Part shown: one piece after another, positions 56,254-64,000 of the stretch
How positions within the stretch are numbered: position 1 is the first letter of the stretch
Layout: every line of letters starts with the position of its first letter
Assembly: GCF_004342585.1 (NCBI RefSeq)
Contig: NZ_SLZQ01000006.1
Span: forward strand, 62,001-126,000
Direction: 5' to 3'
DNA: 64,000 bases
DNA from: Paucimonas lemoignei
GTDB taxonomy: Bacteria; Pseudomonadota; Gammaproteobacteria; Burkholderiales; Burkholderiaceae_D
Program-made: the position numbers and the translations under genes
The notes under the pieces: model-generated
Database searches by the model: none
What the model saw: the letters and a program-made list of their open reading frames with translations, nothing else
What the model was told of the DNA's origin: nothing

Positions 56254-57485
56254 TGATGAGCGGCATGAATGATCTGCTGATGCCCAAGCTCGGTCTGACC
56301 ATGACCGAAGGGCTGGTGGCCGAGTGGTGCGTGGCGCCTGGCGCCAGCGTCAAGCAAGGCGATGTCATCTTTGTGGTGGAAACCGAAAAGGTTGCCAACG
56401 AAATCACCGCCGACGCCGATGGCGTGATGGGCGAGATCCTGGTTCCCGTTGGGGAGACGGTGCCTGTCGGCGCCGTCGTGGCGCGCTGGACCGGCCCCGG
56501 CCAGCGCACGTCGTCGGAAACCGCCGCAGCGGCGCCTGCTGCAGAATCAAAGCCCGTGTCTCTGCCGCCGCAAGCGGTAGCGGCGCCAGCCACCTCTGGC
56601 GGACGGATTGTGGCGACGCCGCTGGCGCGCCGTCAGGCCGAGGAACTGGGCGTGGCCCTGCAAACCGTGCAGGGCAGCGGGCCGCATGGCCGTATCAAGG
56701 CCGCCGACGTGCGCGCCGCGGTGGCAAACAGAAAGGAAGCTGCGCCTGCGGCCTTGCCGGCGCAGCAAACGGCTATCGCGCCGGCCGCCGAGCGCGCACC
56801 TGCCAGCAGCCTGGTGCAGGCTATGGCGCGGCGCATGGTGGAGGCCAAGCAGAACACGCCGCATTTCTATCTGTCCGCCGAAGCGGAAGTGAGCGAATTG
56901 CTTGCCCTGCGCGCGCGTCTCAATGCTCAGCAAGGGCAGGTAAAGCTCACGCTCAATCACTTCATCGTTGCCGCAGTGGCGCGCGCCCTGGAAGCTTTGC
57001 CGCAACAGAACCGGATCTGGGACGGCGGCGACGTGGTGCAGTTCCGTACGATTGAAGTGGGCGTCGCCGTGTCGACCGAGCGCGGCCTGATGGCGCCGGT
57101 ATTGCATGACCTGGGCGGCTGCAGCCTCGACGAGATCGCCCGGCGGGCCGACCAGCTGGTGCAGCGCGTGCGTGACGGCAAGGCGTCGCGTGAAGACATG
57201 CAGGGGGGCGCAATCACCGTCTCCAACGCCGGCATGTTCAATGTGAATTACATGACGCCGATCATCAACCCGCCGCAGTCGGCCATTCTCGGCGTCGGCA
57301 GCATCCGCGACGTGTTTCGTCCGGATGCAAATGGCGCGCCAGTGCTGAAGCGCGAGATGGGCCTGGTGCTGGCAGGCGACCACCGCCTGCACGACGGCAC
57401 CAGCGGCCTGCAATTCCTCAATCGCGTCATCGGCTTCCTGCAAGACCCCTACCTCCTGCTGCGCAGCGGAACCGCTGTTAAATAA
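56253..57485 (+). CDS. dihydrolipoamide acyltransferase (E2 component)
   Basis: A 410-residue E2. A single lipoyl domain has the lipoylated lysine in VETEKVANE (Lys46). An Ala/Pro linker leads to the E3-binding domain (VATPLARRQAEELGVALQTVQGSGPHGRIKAADV), another linker, and the catalytic domain ending in DHRLHDGTSG with the catalytic His and Asp. The E3-binding domain means it recruits dihydrolipoamide dehydrogenase, yet no lpd gene is in this cluster. Start choice: ATG overlapping the crotonase stop; the next in-frame ATG is equally possible. Confidence 0.92.
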   Translation: MMSGMNDLLMPKLGLTMTEGLVAEWCVAPGASVKQGDVIFVVETEKVANEITADADGVMGEILVPVGETVPVGAVVARWTGPGQRTSSETAAAAPAAESKPVSLPPQAVAAPATSGGRIVATPLARRQAEELGVALQTVQGSGPHGRIKAADVRAAVANRKEAAPAALPAQQTAIAPAAERAPASSLVQAMARRMVEAKQNTPHFYLSAEAEVSELLALRARLNAQQGQVKLTLNHFIVAAVARALEALPQQNRIWDGGDVVQFRTIEVGVAVSTERGLMAPVLHDLGGCSLDEIARRADQLVQRVRDGKASREDMQGGAITVSNAGMFNVNYMTPIINPPQSAILGVGSIRDVFRPDANGAPVLKREMGLVLAGDHRLHDGTSGLQFLNRVIGFLQDPYLLLRSGTAVK

Positions 57486-57503
57486 ACCATACAGGCGAAC
57501 ACC

Positions 57504-58676
57504 ATGGACTTTTCACTGAACGAAGAACAAAAGATGATGATCGAAACCGCCCGCAAGGTGGGTGAGGAATTCGGTCTCGAATATTGGGCAGAGCAGGATC
57601 GTAACAAGGCATTTCCCAAGGAATGCTGGCAAGCGATCTGCGAGGCCGGGCTGGTCGGTGCGGCGCTGCCGGAAGAATTTGGCGGCTCTGGGCTGGGCAT
57701 GTTCGAGCTGGCATTGATCATCGAAGAACTTGCAGCCGGCGGCGGTGGCGCCACTTTGGGACAACTGTTCATGATCAATCCGATCTTCGGCGGGGTCTCG
57801 CTATCGAAGTTCGGCAATGCCGCCATGAAGGCGGAGCTGCTGCCACGCCTGGTGGCAGGTGACTTGAATTTCTGCATGGCGCTGACTGAGCCGGATGCCG
57901 GCACTAACAGCCTGGCGCTGAAGACCATGGCCACGGCCGATGGCGATGGCTGGCGCCTGAATGGCCAGAAAATCTGGATTACCGCGGTGGACTCTGCCGA
58001 AAAGATGCTGGTGATCGCACGTACCCAGAAGCCGGAGGAAGTGGCGCGGCCCATCCAGGGCATTTCCATGTTCATGATCGACGTCAAGCGGGCCGGATTG
58101 TCCTTCACGCCGATTGACAAGATGGGGACGCATACACTGAGCTCCTGCTCCGTGTTTTTCGATAATGTACGCATCGAGCCGCACGAGCTGATCGGGACGC
58201 TGCATAACGGCTTCAAGGAATTGCTGGACGTCCTTAACACTGAACGCATCGTGACGACTGCCGGCATGGTGGGTGCCGGCCGCCTTGCCACCCGGCTGGC
58301 GGTGGATTACGCCAAGGAGCGCAAGATATTCGGCAAGACGCCGATTGGCGCCTATCAGGGTTTGCAATTCCCGCTGGCGCAGTCGCACGCCGAGCTGGAA
58401 TGCGCCCGCCTCATGAACCTGAAGGCCGCGACCCAATGCGATCTGGGCCAGCCCTATGGCACCGAAGCCAATATGGCCAAGCTGATCGGTTCCCAGGCCG
58501 CCCTCCATGCCATCGAGCGCAGCGCGCAGACCATGGGCGGCATGGGCTATTCAAAGGAATACCACGTCGAGCGCCTGTGGCGCGACGCCCGGCTGTTCAA
58601 GGTCGCGCCGATTTCCGAAGAGATGATCCTGAATTACATTGCCATCCATGACTTGGGATTGCCGAAGTCGTACTAA
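57504..58676 (+). CDS. acyl-CoA dehydrogenase
   Basis: A 390-residue flavoenzyme. N-terminal helices, the FAD/substrate motif MALTEPDAGTNS, ITAVDSAEKMLVIART and the C-terminal MGGMGYSKEYHVERLWRDARL are typical. In place of the YEGTS segment with the catalytic Glu the protein reads FKVAPISEEMILN. The base is therefore either one of these glutamates, a residue elsewhere, or absent. The likely reaction is alpha,beta-desaturation of an acyl-CoA supplied by the ligase encoded next. It lies in the same run, 18 bases after the E2 gene. Confidence 0.9.
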   Translation: MDFSLNEEQKMMIETARKVGEEFGLEYWAEQDRNKAFPKECWQAICEAGLVGAALPEEFGGSGLGMFELALIIEELAAGGGGATLGQLFMINPIFGGVSLSKFGNAAMKAELLPRLVAGDLNFCMALTEPDAGTNSLALKTMATADGDGWRLNGQKIWITAVDSAEKMLVIARTQKPEEVARPIQGISMFMIDVKRAGLSFTPIDKMGTHTLSSCSVFFDNVRIEPHELIGTLHNGFKELLDVLNTERIVTTAGMVGAGRLATRLAVDYAKERKIFGKTPIGAYQGLQFPLAQSHAELECARLMNLKAATQCDLGQPYGTEANMAKLIGSQAALHAIERSAQTMGGMGYSKEYHVERLWRDARLFKVAPISEEMILNYIAIHDLGLPKSY

Positions 58677-58749
58677 GGCATAGCCTGCAATATAAGAATA
58701 CCGGGCGGGCCGGCAAGATCAAGGCCACGCTGGTAGAAGGAGACAAAAG

Positions 58750-60252
58750 ATGCTCAACTTGAGCGCACTAATCAGGTACCACGCCATCGTGGCGCCACAG
58801 CGGCCGGCAGTTATTTATCAGGACAAGACCATTTCCTATGGCGAGTTCCATGACCGCATCCGCAAAACAGCGGCATTTCTTCAATCCAGGGGAATTGGTC
58901 CGGGCGACGTCGTCGGCATGTTCCTGAAAAATAGTCCGGCATTTCTCGATATCGCATTCGCCGCCAGCTATATGGGCGCGGTCTTCCTGCCGATTAATTA
59001 CCGCCTGGCGCCGGCGGAAGCCGACTTCATCCTGAAAGATGCCAAGGCCAAGCTGCTGTTCGTGGACGAGGAATTCACGGCAATGCAGGCACTGGATATC
59101 GACAAGGTCGTGCTCGCTGCGCCGCATCAGGAAAACTTCAGCGGTCAGGCCGCTGCCGGCTTGCCGATCCCGGAGCCGGTGGTGCGTGGCCCCGAGGATC
59201 TGGTAAGGCTGATGTACACCTCGGGAACCACCTCGCGGCCCAAGGGGGTGATGCACACCTACGGCAATATCTCCTGGAAATCCATCGATCATATGACCGT
59301 TCTCGGGATCGGCCGGGAAGACCGCTTGCTCGTGGTGGGGCCTTTGTACCACGTGGGCGCATTCGATTTGCCCGGAATCGCAGTCCTGTGGGCAGGCGGG
59401 GTCCTGTGCGTGCATCGGGAATTCGATCCGGAGGCGGCGCTTGCGGCCATCGAGCGGCACCGGCTGACCTGTGGCTGGATGGCGCCGGTAATGTTGAGCC
59501 GCACTCTGGCAGTCGAGCGGCCGGAGCGCTTCGATCTTTCCTCGTTCCGCTGGTGCATCGGCGGCGGCGAGAAGACGCCGGAATCGCGCATCCGCGATTT
59601 CACCCGTGTGTTCAGCGCCGGCCGCTACATCGATGGCTTCGGCATGACCGAAACCTGCAGCGGCGATACGCTCATGGAAGCCGGATGGGAGCTGAAGAAA
59701 ATCGGTTCCACCGGCCGCGCCATGCCGCACGTCGAAATCCGCATCACTGATGACGCGGGCAACAGCCTGCCGCCGAATGTCGACGGCGAGATCTGCATCC
59801 GTGGTCCGAAAGTCACCAAAGGCTACTGGAACGCCCCGGAAAAAACCGCCGAGAGCTTTTACGGTGATTGGCTGCGCACCGGTGACATCGGGCATCTGGA
59901 CGAGGATGGCTTCCTGTTCCTGACCGATCGCGCCAAGGACATGATCCTCTCTGGTGCGGAGAATGTCGCGTCGTGCGAAGTCGAAAACGTGATCTATCAA
60001 ATGCCCGAAGTCGCCGAGGCTGCCGTGATTGGCGCTCCCGATGAGAAGTGGGGCGAGCGCGTGGTCGCGGTCGTGGTGCTCAAGGACGGCGCGAAACTCA
60101 CGTATGAAGCGCTTGCCGCCCACTGTCGTCAGCACCTGGCCGGTTTCAAGGTGCCAAAGGAGTTGATCCTGGCTGCTGAGCTGCCGCGCAATCCTTCCGG
60201 AAAAGTCCTCAAGCGGCGCTTGCGGGACGAGTACCAAAGCTTGAAAACGTAG
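58750..60252 (+). CDS. acyl-CoA ligase (AMP-forming), FadD/aryl-CoA-ligase-like
   Basis: A 500-residue ANL enzyme with A3 YTSGTTSRPKGVM, A5 GFGMTETCSGD, A8 FLFLTDRAKDMILSGAENV and the A10 lysine in NPSGKVLKRRLRDEY. The N-terminal part resembles feruloyl- and long-chain ligases. It probably activates the acid imported by the Liv-type transporter downstream. AGAAGGAGA precedes the ATG. Confidence 0.92.
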   Translation: MLNLSALIRYHAIVAPQRPAVIYQDKTISYGEFHDRIRKTAAFLQSRGIGPGDVVGMFLKNSPAFLDIAFAASYMGAVFLPINYRLAPAEADFILKDAKAKLLFVDEEFTAMQALDIDKVVLAAPHQENFSGQAAAGLPIPEPVVRGPEDLVRLMYTSGTTSRPKGVMHTYGNISWKSIDHMTVLGIGREDRLLVVGPLYHVGAFDLPGIAVLWAGGVLCVHREFDPEAALAAIERHRLTCGWMAPVMLSRTLAVERPERFDLSSFRWCIGGGEKTPESRIRDFTRVFSAGRYIDGFGMTETCSGDTLMEAGWELKKIGSTGRAMPHVEIRITDDAGNSLPPNVDGEICIRGPKVTKGYWNAPEKTAESFYGDWLRTGDIGHLDEDGFLFLTDRAKDMILSGAENVASCEVENVIYQMPEVAEAAVIGAPDEKWGERVVAVVVLKDGAKLTYEALAAHCRQHLAGFKVPKELILAAELPRNPSGKVLKRRLRDEYQSLKT

Positions 60253-60293
60253 TCTTGTAAAAAAATTCGCTGCACACAGCGCCACAGGAGACG

Positions 60294-61697
60294 ATGAAAA
60301 TGACGACGAACATGACTGGAATATTCGCCCGGTTTGTATCCGGGCTGACGATGGAGACGATCCCGGCGGAAGTAATCGAAAAGACCCGAGCCTGCATCCT
60401 CAACGGTTACGGGATCGCACTGGGATCGCATACGACCGCTTTCTTTCCGGTGGCGGCCCGCTCCGTGCTGATGCTCGATGGCGTACGTGAAAAGGGCGCC
60501 ACGCTGCTGCGTGACGGGCGCAAGACGAGCGCAGCAGGCGCCGCGCTTGCCAACGCCGCGTTATTTCACGGCAGGGCGCAGGAGGATACCTGCGGCGTGG
60601 CGCATTTCGGCGCCATCCTGCTTCCTTTGCTGACCGCCCTGATCGAAAACGGCGAAGGTGAGGTTGCCGACTTCATTCCCGCCCTCGTGGCCGGCTACGA
60701 AGTGGGCGGCGCACTCGAGTCGGCCTATTCGCCGCAAACCACGGCCGCCGGATTGCGCGCTACTCCCCTTTACGGAACGATTGCCGCTGCCGCTGCGGTC
60801 GCCAGACTGTGGAAACTCGATGTTGATCAGACTGGCGCGGCCCTGGCCAATGCCGCTTCGTTTTCCGGCGGCATATTGCAGTCGTTCGGCGACGGCACGG
60901 ATGAATGGCGCTACCAGGTCGGGATTGCCGGCCGCAATGGCTTGACTGCGGCAGCGCTGGCATTGCAAGGCTCGGTTTCGGCTGCAAATGCTTTCGAAGG
61001 CCGCGCCGGATTCGTCCGTGCGTTCGTGCGCACCGACTGCGATGTTGAACACTTCCAGGAAAAGCTCGGCCGCGAATGGTCTGTCATGAAAGTGACCTTC
61101 AAGCCCTATCCGGTCTGTGCCTTGAACCAGACGCCGGTGAATGCGGCATTGCGCCTGCGCGAAAGAATCCAGGCACCGCTGCAAAGCGTCAAGTCGGTAA
61201 AAATTTATCTCAACCCGACCGTGGTCGGTTATGCCGGGATGAATACACGCGGCCCATTCAAAAGCGTTTCAGGAACGCTCATGAGTATTCAGTATTGCGT
61301 CGCCACGACTCTGCTTAATGGTGTCCCGACAGTGGCGCAGATGAGCAAGTTCGATGACTCGGATATCAATGCATTCATGTCGCGGGTGACGCCGGTTGCG
61401 GATGCGTCGCTTGGCTTGCTGGCCTGCCGCATCGAGGTGGAAGTTGAGGGGCAAGCCGCGCCGCTCATCGAGGAATTCCAGGCTGACCATGCGACGTACA
61501 GCTATGACCGCGCCGGCGTTTCCCGACTCATCCGGCAAATTGGTGAAGAGACCGGCGTCGCTGCGCAGTCGTACGCGTGTCTTGAAAAGTTTGTTGAAGA
61601 ATTGCCTCGCGCCGATTTGAACGATGTGCTGAATGCATTTCGGCCAATTCAGCGTCCGGTCGATGCTGTCGCAGGTCGCGCCATTGGGGCGCAGTAG
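60294..61697 (+). CDS. MmgE/PrpD family protein
   Basis: A 467-residue member of the MmgE/PrpD family, which includes 2-methylcitrate dehydratase, cis-aconitate decarboxylase and epimerases of dicarboxylates. Family marks: SHTTAFFPVAA near residue 45, ANAALFHGRAQEDT (His and Asp of the active-site region), AGYEVGG and KPYPVCALNQTPV. The reaction here is unknown; a dehydratase or epimerase step on a hydroxy-acid is plausible. No prpB, prpC or acnD gene is near, which argues against the methylcitrate cycle. AGGAG lies before both the first and third codon Met. Confidence 0.88.
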   Translation: MKMTTNMTGIFARFVSGLTMETIPAEVIEKTRACILNGYGIALGSHTTAFFPVAARSVLMLDGVREKGATLLRDGRKTSAAGAALANAALFHGRAQEDTCGVAHFGAILLPLLTALIENGEGEVADFIPALVAGYEVGGALESAYSPQTTAAGLRATPLYGTIAAAAAVARLWKLDVDQTGAALANAASFSGGILQSFGDGTDEWRYQVGIAGRNGLTAAALALQGSVSAANAFEGRAGFVRAFVRTDCDVEHFQEKLGREWSVMKVTFKPYPVCALNQTPVNAALRLRERIQAPLQSVKSVKIYLNPTVVGYAGMNTRGPFKSVSGTLMSIQYCVATTLLNGVPTVAQMSKFDDSDINAFMSRVTPVADASLGLLACRIEVEVEGQAAPLIEEFQADHATYSYDRAGVSRLIRQIGEETGVAAQSYACLEKFVEELPRADLNDVLNAFRPIQRPVDAVAGRAIGAQ

Positions 61698-61736
61698 TGT
61701 TGAATCGATGTAACTATAAACGAAGGAGACAAAATC

Positions 61737-62954
61737 ATGAAATGGCGCATCAACTCTAAAATGGCAGTGCTGATGGCAGCGATGTCCGCTGCCTCGATGG
61801 TGGCATCCGTATCGTTTGCCGCCGATACCATCAAGATCGGCATGACTTCGGCGCTGACCGGTCCCTACAATGAATTTGGCGAAGGCAACCGTCGTGCCGT
61901 GGAACTCGCGGTCGAACAGTGGAATGCCAAGGGTGGAATCAACGGCAAGAAAATCGAGATTGCCTTGCTGCTCGATGACCAGCTCAATCCGGATCGGGCA
62001 GTGCAGAACATGCGCCGCATCCTGGACGACAAGAGCATCGTCGGCATCATCGGGCCGGCCGGCAGCGGCCCGACGCTGGCGGTGATCGACATGGTGCAGG
62101 CCGATGGCCGTCCCTACATGAACCCGATCGCCCAGACGCCGGTCATTACCTATCCTGGCGACGTTCCCGGCGCCAAGCCGCGTCCGAACGTGTTTTCTTT
62201 TGCCTTGCAAAACGATGTGGAATCGGTCGCGATGGGCGAATACCTGGCGAAGAACTTCAAGCGTATCGGCGTCATTCATGAAAGCACCGCCTATGGCGTG
62301 ACCGGCATTGAATACCTGAGCAAGGCGATCGAGAAGAACGGCGGCAGCAAGCCGATTGCGGTCGATTCCTATAACCAGGGCGCCCAGGATATGACTGCGC
62401 AGGTGGCGCGATTGAGCCGTGCCAATGTCGACGTCATTGCCGCAATCGGTCTGGGCAAGGACCTTGCCGTGCTGCGCAGGACCATGGCCCGCCTGAATGT
62501 CAAGGCGCCGCTGGTGGCGGCAAATGGCGCGCTGGGACAACCCTATCAGGAAGGCGCGGGCGACCTCACCGTCGGCACGCTGGGGACCATGATCGGCGCC
62601 TATGCCAATCCGATGCGTGAGGCGACTGCGGAATTTGCCAAGACCTATAAAGCCAAGTACGGCACCGACCGCTGGTGGGGTAACGATCCGCAGAATCCCC
62701 AGCTGTTCATGGCGATTTCCGTTTCGAACGGCTATGACGCTGCCAATATCCTGTTCGAGGGCATCCGTCGTGCCAACTCGACCAACCCCAAGGATATTAT
62801 TTCGAGCATCGAATCCATCAAGGGCTACCAGGGCGTCAACGCTGTCTACTCCTTCTCGAAGGATAAGCATCATGGCGTTGAAAGTGACGCCGTGCGCGTG
62901 TTCAAGTACGAGAAGGAAGGCAATGCCGTGAAACTGAAGCCGGTTGCCCGCTGA
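61737..62954 (+). CDS. branched-chain amino acid-type ABC transporter substrate-binding protein
   Basis: A 405-residue periplasmic binding protein of the LivK/Leu-Ile-Val fold. Signal peptide to about residue 29 (VASVSFAA), then DTIKIGMTSALTGPYNEFGEGNRRAVELAVEQWN. GIIGPAGSGPTLAVIDM and HESTAYGVTG are the usual ligand-lobe motifs. Members also bind aromatic or dicarboxylic acids, and the catabolic neighbours suggest an organic acid ligand. GAAGGAGAC precedes the ATG. A strong hairpin follows before the permease gene. Confidence 0.92.
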   Translation: MKWRINSKMAVLMAAMSAASMVASVSFAADTIKIGMTSALTGPYNEFGEGNRRAVELAVEQWNAKGGINGKKIEIALLLDDQLNPDRAVQNMRRILDDKSIVGIIGPAGSGPTLAVIDMVQADGRPYMNPIAQTPVITYPGDVPGAKPRPNVFSFALQNDVESVAMGEYLAKNFKRIGVIHESTAYGVTGIEYLSKAIEKNGGSKPIAVDSYNQGAQDMTAQVARLSRANVDVIAAIGLGKDLAVLRRTMARLNVKAPLVAANGALGQPYQEGAGDLTVGTLGTMIGAYANPMREATAEFAKTYKAKYGTDRWWGNDPQNPQLFMAISVSNGYDAANILFEGIRRANSTNPKDIISSIESIKGYQGVNAVYSFSKDKHHGVESDAVRVFKYEKEGNAVKLKPVAR

Positions 62955-62962
62955 GCATGCGA

Positions 62963-62997
62963 CAAGGCCGGCCGGCAAATGCCGGCCGGCTGACTTG
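62963..62997 (+). repeat. GC-rich hairpin between the binding-protein and permease genes
   Basis: GCCGGCCGGC at 62967-62976 and 62981-62990 pair perfectly around AAAT, with further CAAG/CTTG pairing outside. No T-run follows. In transport operons such stems often protect the upstream mRNA and lower permease expression (inference). Confidence 0.7.
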
Positions 62998-63017
62998 AAC
63001 ATTGTGGAAGGTGCTGT

Positions 63018-63902
63018 ATGGATTTTTTCATTCAAATGGTGGTTTCCGGCCTGAGCGTCGGGGCAGTCTATGCGCTGGTTGCCCTCGGGCTCAATCTGAC
63101 ATTCTGGACCACAAAGGTCCTGAACTTCGGCCAGGGCGCAGTCATGATGGCGGCGGCCATGGTCACTGCAATGCTGGTCTCCAGGGGCGTCAGCATACTG
63201 GTCGCCATCGGCGTATCGCTCGCGGTCGCGGCGCTGATCCTGTTTGTCGTCGAGCTCGTCGCAGTCAGCCCGATGCGAAAGCTCACCGGAAGCATGGGTT
63301 GGGTGGTGTCCACGCTGGGCGTCGGGATTTTTTTGCAAGGGCTCGCCAGCTGGCTGTTTGGCACCCAAGCAGTGGCCTTCCCGGATGTTCTGTTCAGTAG
63401 CGCAGATACGGTCGAGTTATTTGGAGCCTATATCTCCGTGCAGTACATCGCTGTTTTTGTCATCTGCGTGCTTATCGTCGGTTTGATGGAATTGTTTTTG
63501 CGCCGTTCGATCTGGGGCTTCGGCGTCATGGCGGTGGCGCATGACCGCGAACTGGCTTCGTTGCTGGGTATTCCGGTTCGCCGCGTCGTGATCGGGTCTT
63601 TCCTGGTCAGCGGTTTGCTCGCCGGGATCGCCGGCATTCTGGTCTCGCAAGTCTCGGGCACGGTTGACCCGAATTTCGGCATGCACCTGCTTATCCTGTC
63701 TTTCGTCGCTGCTGTCGTCGGCGGCATGGGCAGCGCCGCGGGGGCGCTGGTTGGCGGCCTTGCGCTGGGCATCATGGAAAAACTGGTCGGCGGCTACGTT
63801 ACACCCGCTGCGGCCGAAATGGTGGCATTTGTTCTGCTGGTCGGCGCATTGACTATTCGTCCGCAGGGCCTGTTTGGTAAACGCGAAACGGTTAAGGTGT
63901 GA
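63018..63902 (+). CDS. branched-chain amino acid-type ABC permease, LivH family
   Basis: A 294-residue inner membrane permease with about eight helices, start MDFFIQMVVSGLSVGAVYALVALGLN, and the family FGQGAVMMAAAM segment. The loop with MAVAHDRELASLLGI followed by VIGSFLVSGLLAGIAGIL is the EAA-like contact to the ATPase. It pairs with the partial LivM gene that follows after five bases. Confidence 0.93.
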   Translation: MDFFIQMVVSGLSVGAVYALVALGLNLTFWTTKVLNFGQGAVMMAAAMVTAMLVSRGVSILVAIGVSLAVAALILFVVELVAVSPMRKLTGSMGWVVSTLGVGIFLQGLASWLFGTQAVAFPDVLFSSADTVELFGAYISVQYIAVFVICVLIVGLMELFLRRSIWGFGVMAVAHDRELASLLGIPVRRVVIGSFLVSGLLAGIAGILVSQVSGTVDPNFGMHLLILSFVAAVVGGMGSAAGALVGGLALGIMEKLVGGYVTPAAAEMVAFVLLVGALTIRPQGLFGKRETVKV

Positions 63903-63907
63903 TCTTC

Positions 63908-64000
63908 ATGAAAAAACTGGTAGAACTGATCACGAATACGTGGGTGCTGGGCGCGCTCGCCATGGCATTTGCAATTGGCGCAAGTTTCGCCGATACCGGC
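63908..64000 (+). CDS. branched-chain amino acid-type ABC permease, LivM family, N-terminal part
   Basis: Only the first 31 codons are inside the window: MKKLVELITNTWVLGALAMA and on, a start followed by a first membrane helix. Position after LivH, the length of the remaining operon and the spacing make a LivM-type second permease the natural reading. The gene runs off the right edge. Confidence 0.6.
   Translation, partial: MKKLVELITNTWVLGALAMAFAIGASFADTG

Noticed and set aside
53494..57485. Reading the E1/E2 genes as a plain acetoin dehydrogenase operon
   Set aside because: No acoX, acoR or acetoin reductase gene is present, and a crotonase, acyl-CoA dehydrogenase, ligase and MmgE/PrpD protein are in the same run.
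60294..61697. MmgE/PrpD gene as part of a methylcitrate cycle
   Set aside because: No prpB, prpC or acnD neighbour; the surrounding genes are for CoA activation and transport.

Overview
The window looks like the chromosome of a betaproteobacterium of the order Burkholderiales, most likely Oxalobacteraceae (Herminiimonas, Collimonas or Herbaspirillum relatives). This is inferred from the block gyrA-serC-pheA-tyrA-aroA-cmk-rpsA-ihfB-lapA-lapB, the tmRNA tag peptide ANDNSYALAA, a PEP-CTERM protein, fused Mrp subunits A and B, and moderately high GC with long antisense open frames. No transposase, integrase, phage gene, CRISPR array, rRNA or canonical tRNA was seen. Genes are intact except the tmRNA at the left edge and a livM-like gene at the right edge.

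Layout: (1) 1-4567: ssrA (tmRNA), a PEP-CTERM protein gene with a sigma-54-type promoter, gph/mupP-like and ubiG, and an OmpA-family gene. (2) 4568-16174: a housekeeping superoperon covering DNA gyrase A, serine and aromatic amino acid synthesis, CMP kinase, ribosomal protein S1, IHF beta and LPS-assembly proteins LapA/LapB. (3) 16388-25478: a small ComEA-like protein, a glycosyltransferase/glycogen-debranching-like pair, cysM, a small HTH protein, DUF1415 and YaeQ proteins, a CHASE-GGDEF diguanylate cyclase and an Rnk-like factor. (4) 25908-36730: glutamate dehydrogenase, a six-gene Mrp cation/proton antiporter operon and a divergent P2-type cation ATPase. (5) 36857-45266: an MFS exporter with a divergent MarR regulator, outer membrane phospholipase A, and a coupled moxR-DUF58-transglutaminase-mltB operon. 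(6) 45479-51448: a histone-deacetylase-like enzyme beside an acyl-CoA synthetase, the YlqF/RbgA GTPase, and groES-groEL under an apparent sigma-32 promoter with a perfect CIRCE operator.

(7) 51820-64000 is the most accessory-looking part. A maleylacetate-reductase-like dehydrogenase is divergent from a run of genes for a 2-oxoacid-dehydrogenase-type E1 alpha/E1 beta, a crotonase, an E2 acyltransferase, an acyl-CoA dehydrogenase, an acyl-CoA ligase, an MmgE/PrpD protein and a Liv-type ABC importer that continues off the right edge. Together they look like uptake, CoA activation, beta-oxidation-like processing and oxidative cleavage of an unidentified organic acid. No E3 gene and no dedicated regulator are in view. 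The intergenic region carries four helically phased TCAAG half-sites that look like an operator. This is the best candidate here for an undescribed pathway.

Other notable points are GyrA with Gln at quinolone-determining position 83, a P-type ATPase lacking the conserved M6 aspartate, a 26-bp perfect inverted repeat between two convergent genes, and a four-copy TTCGAA array upstream of a small HTH gene.
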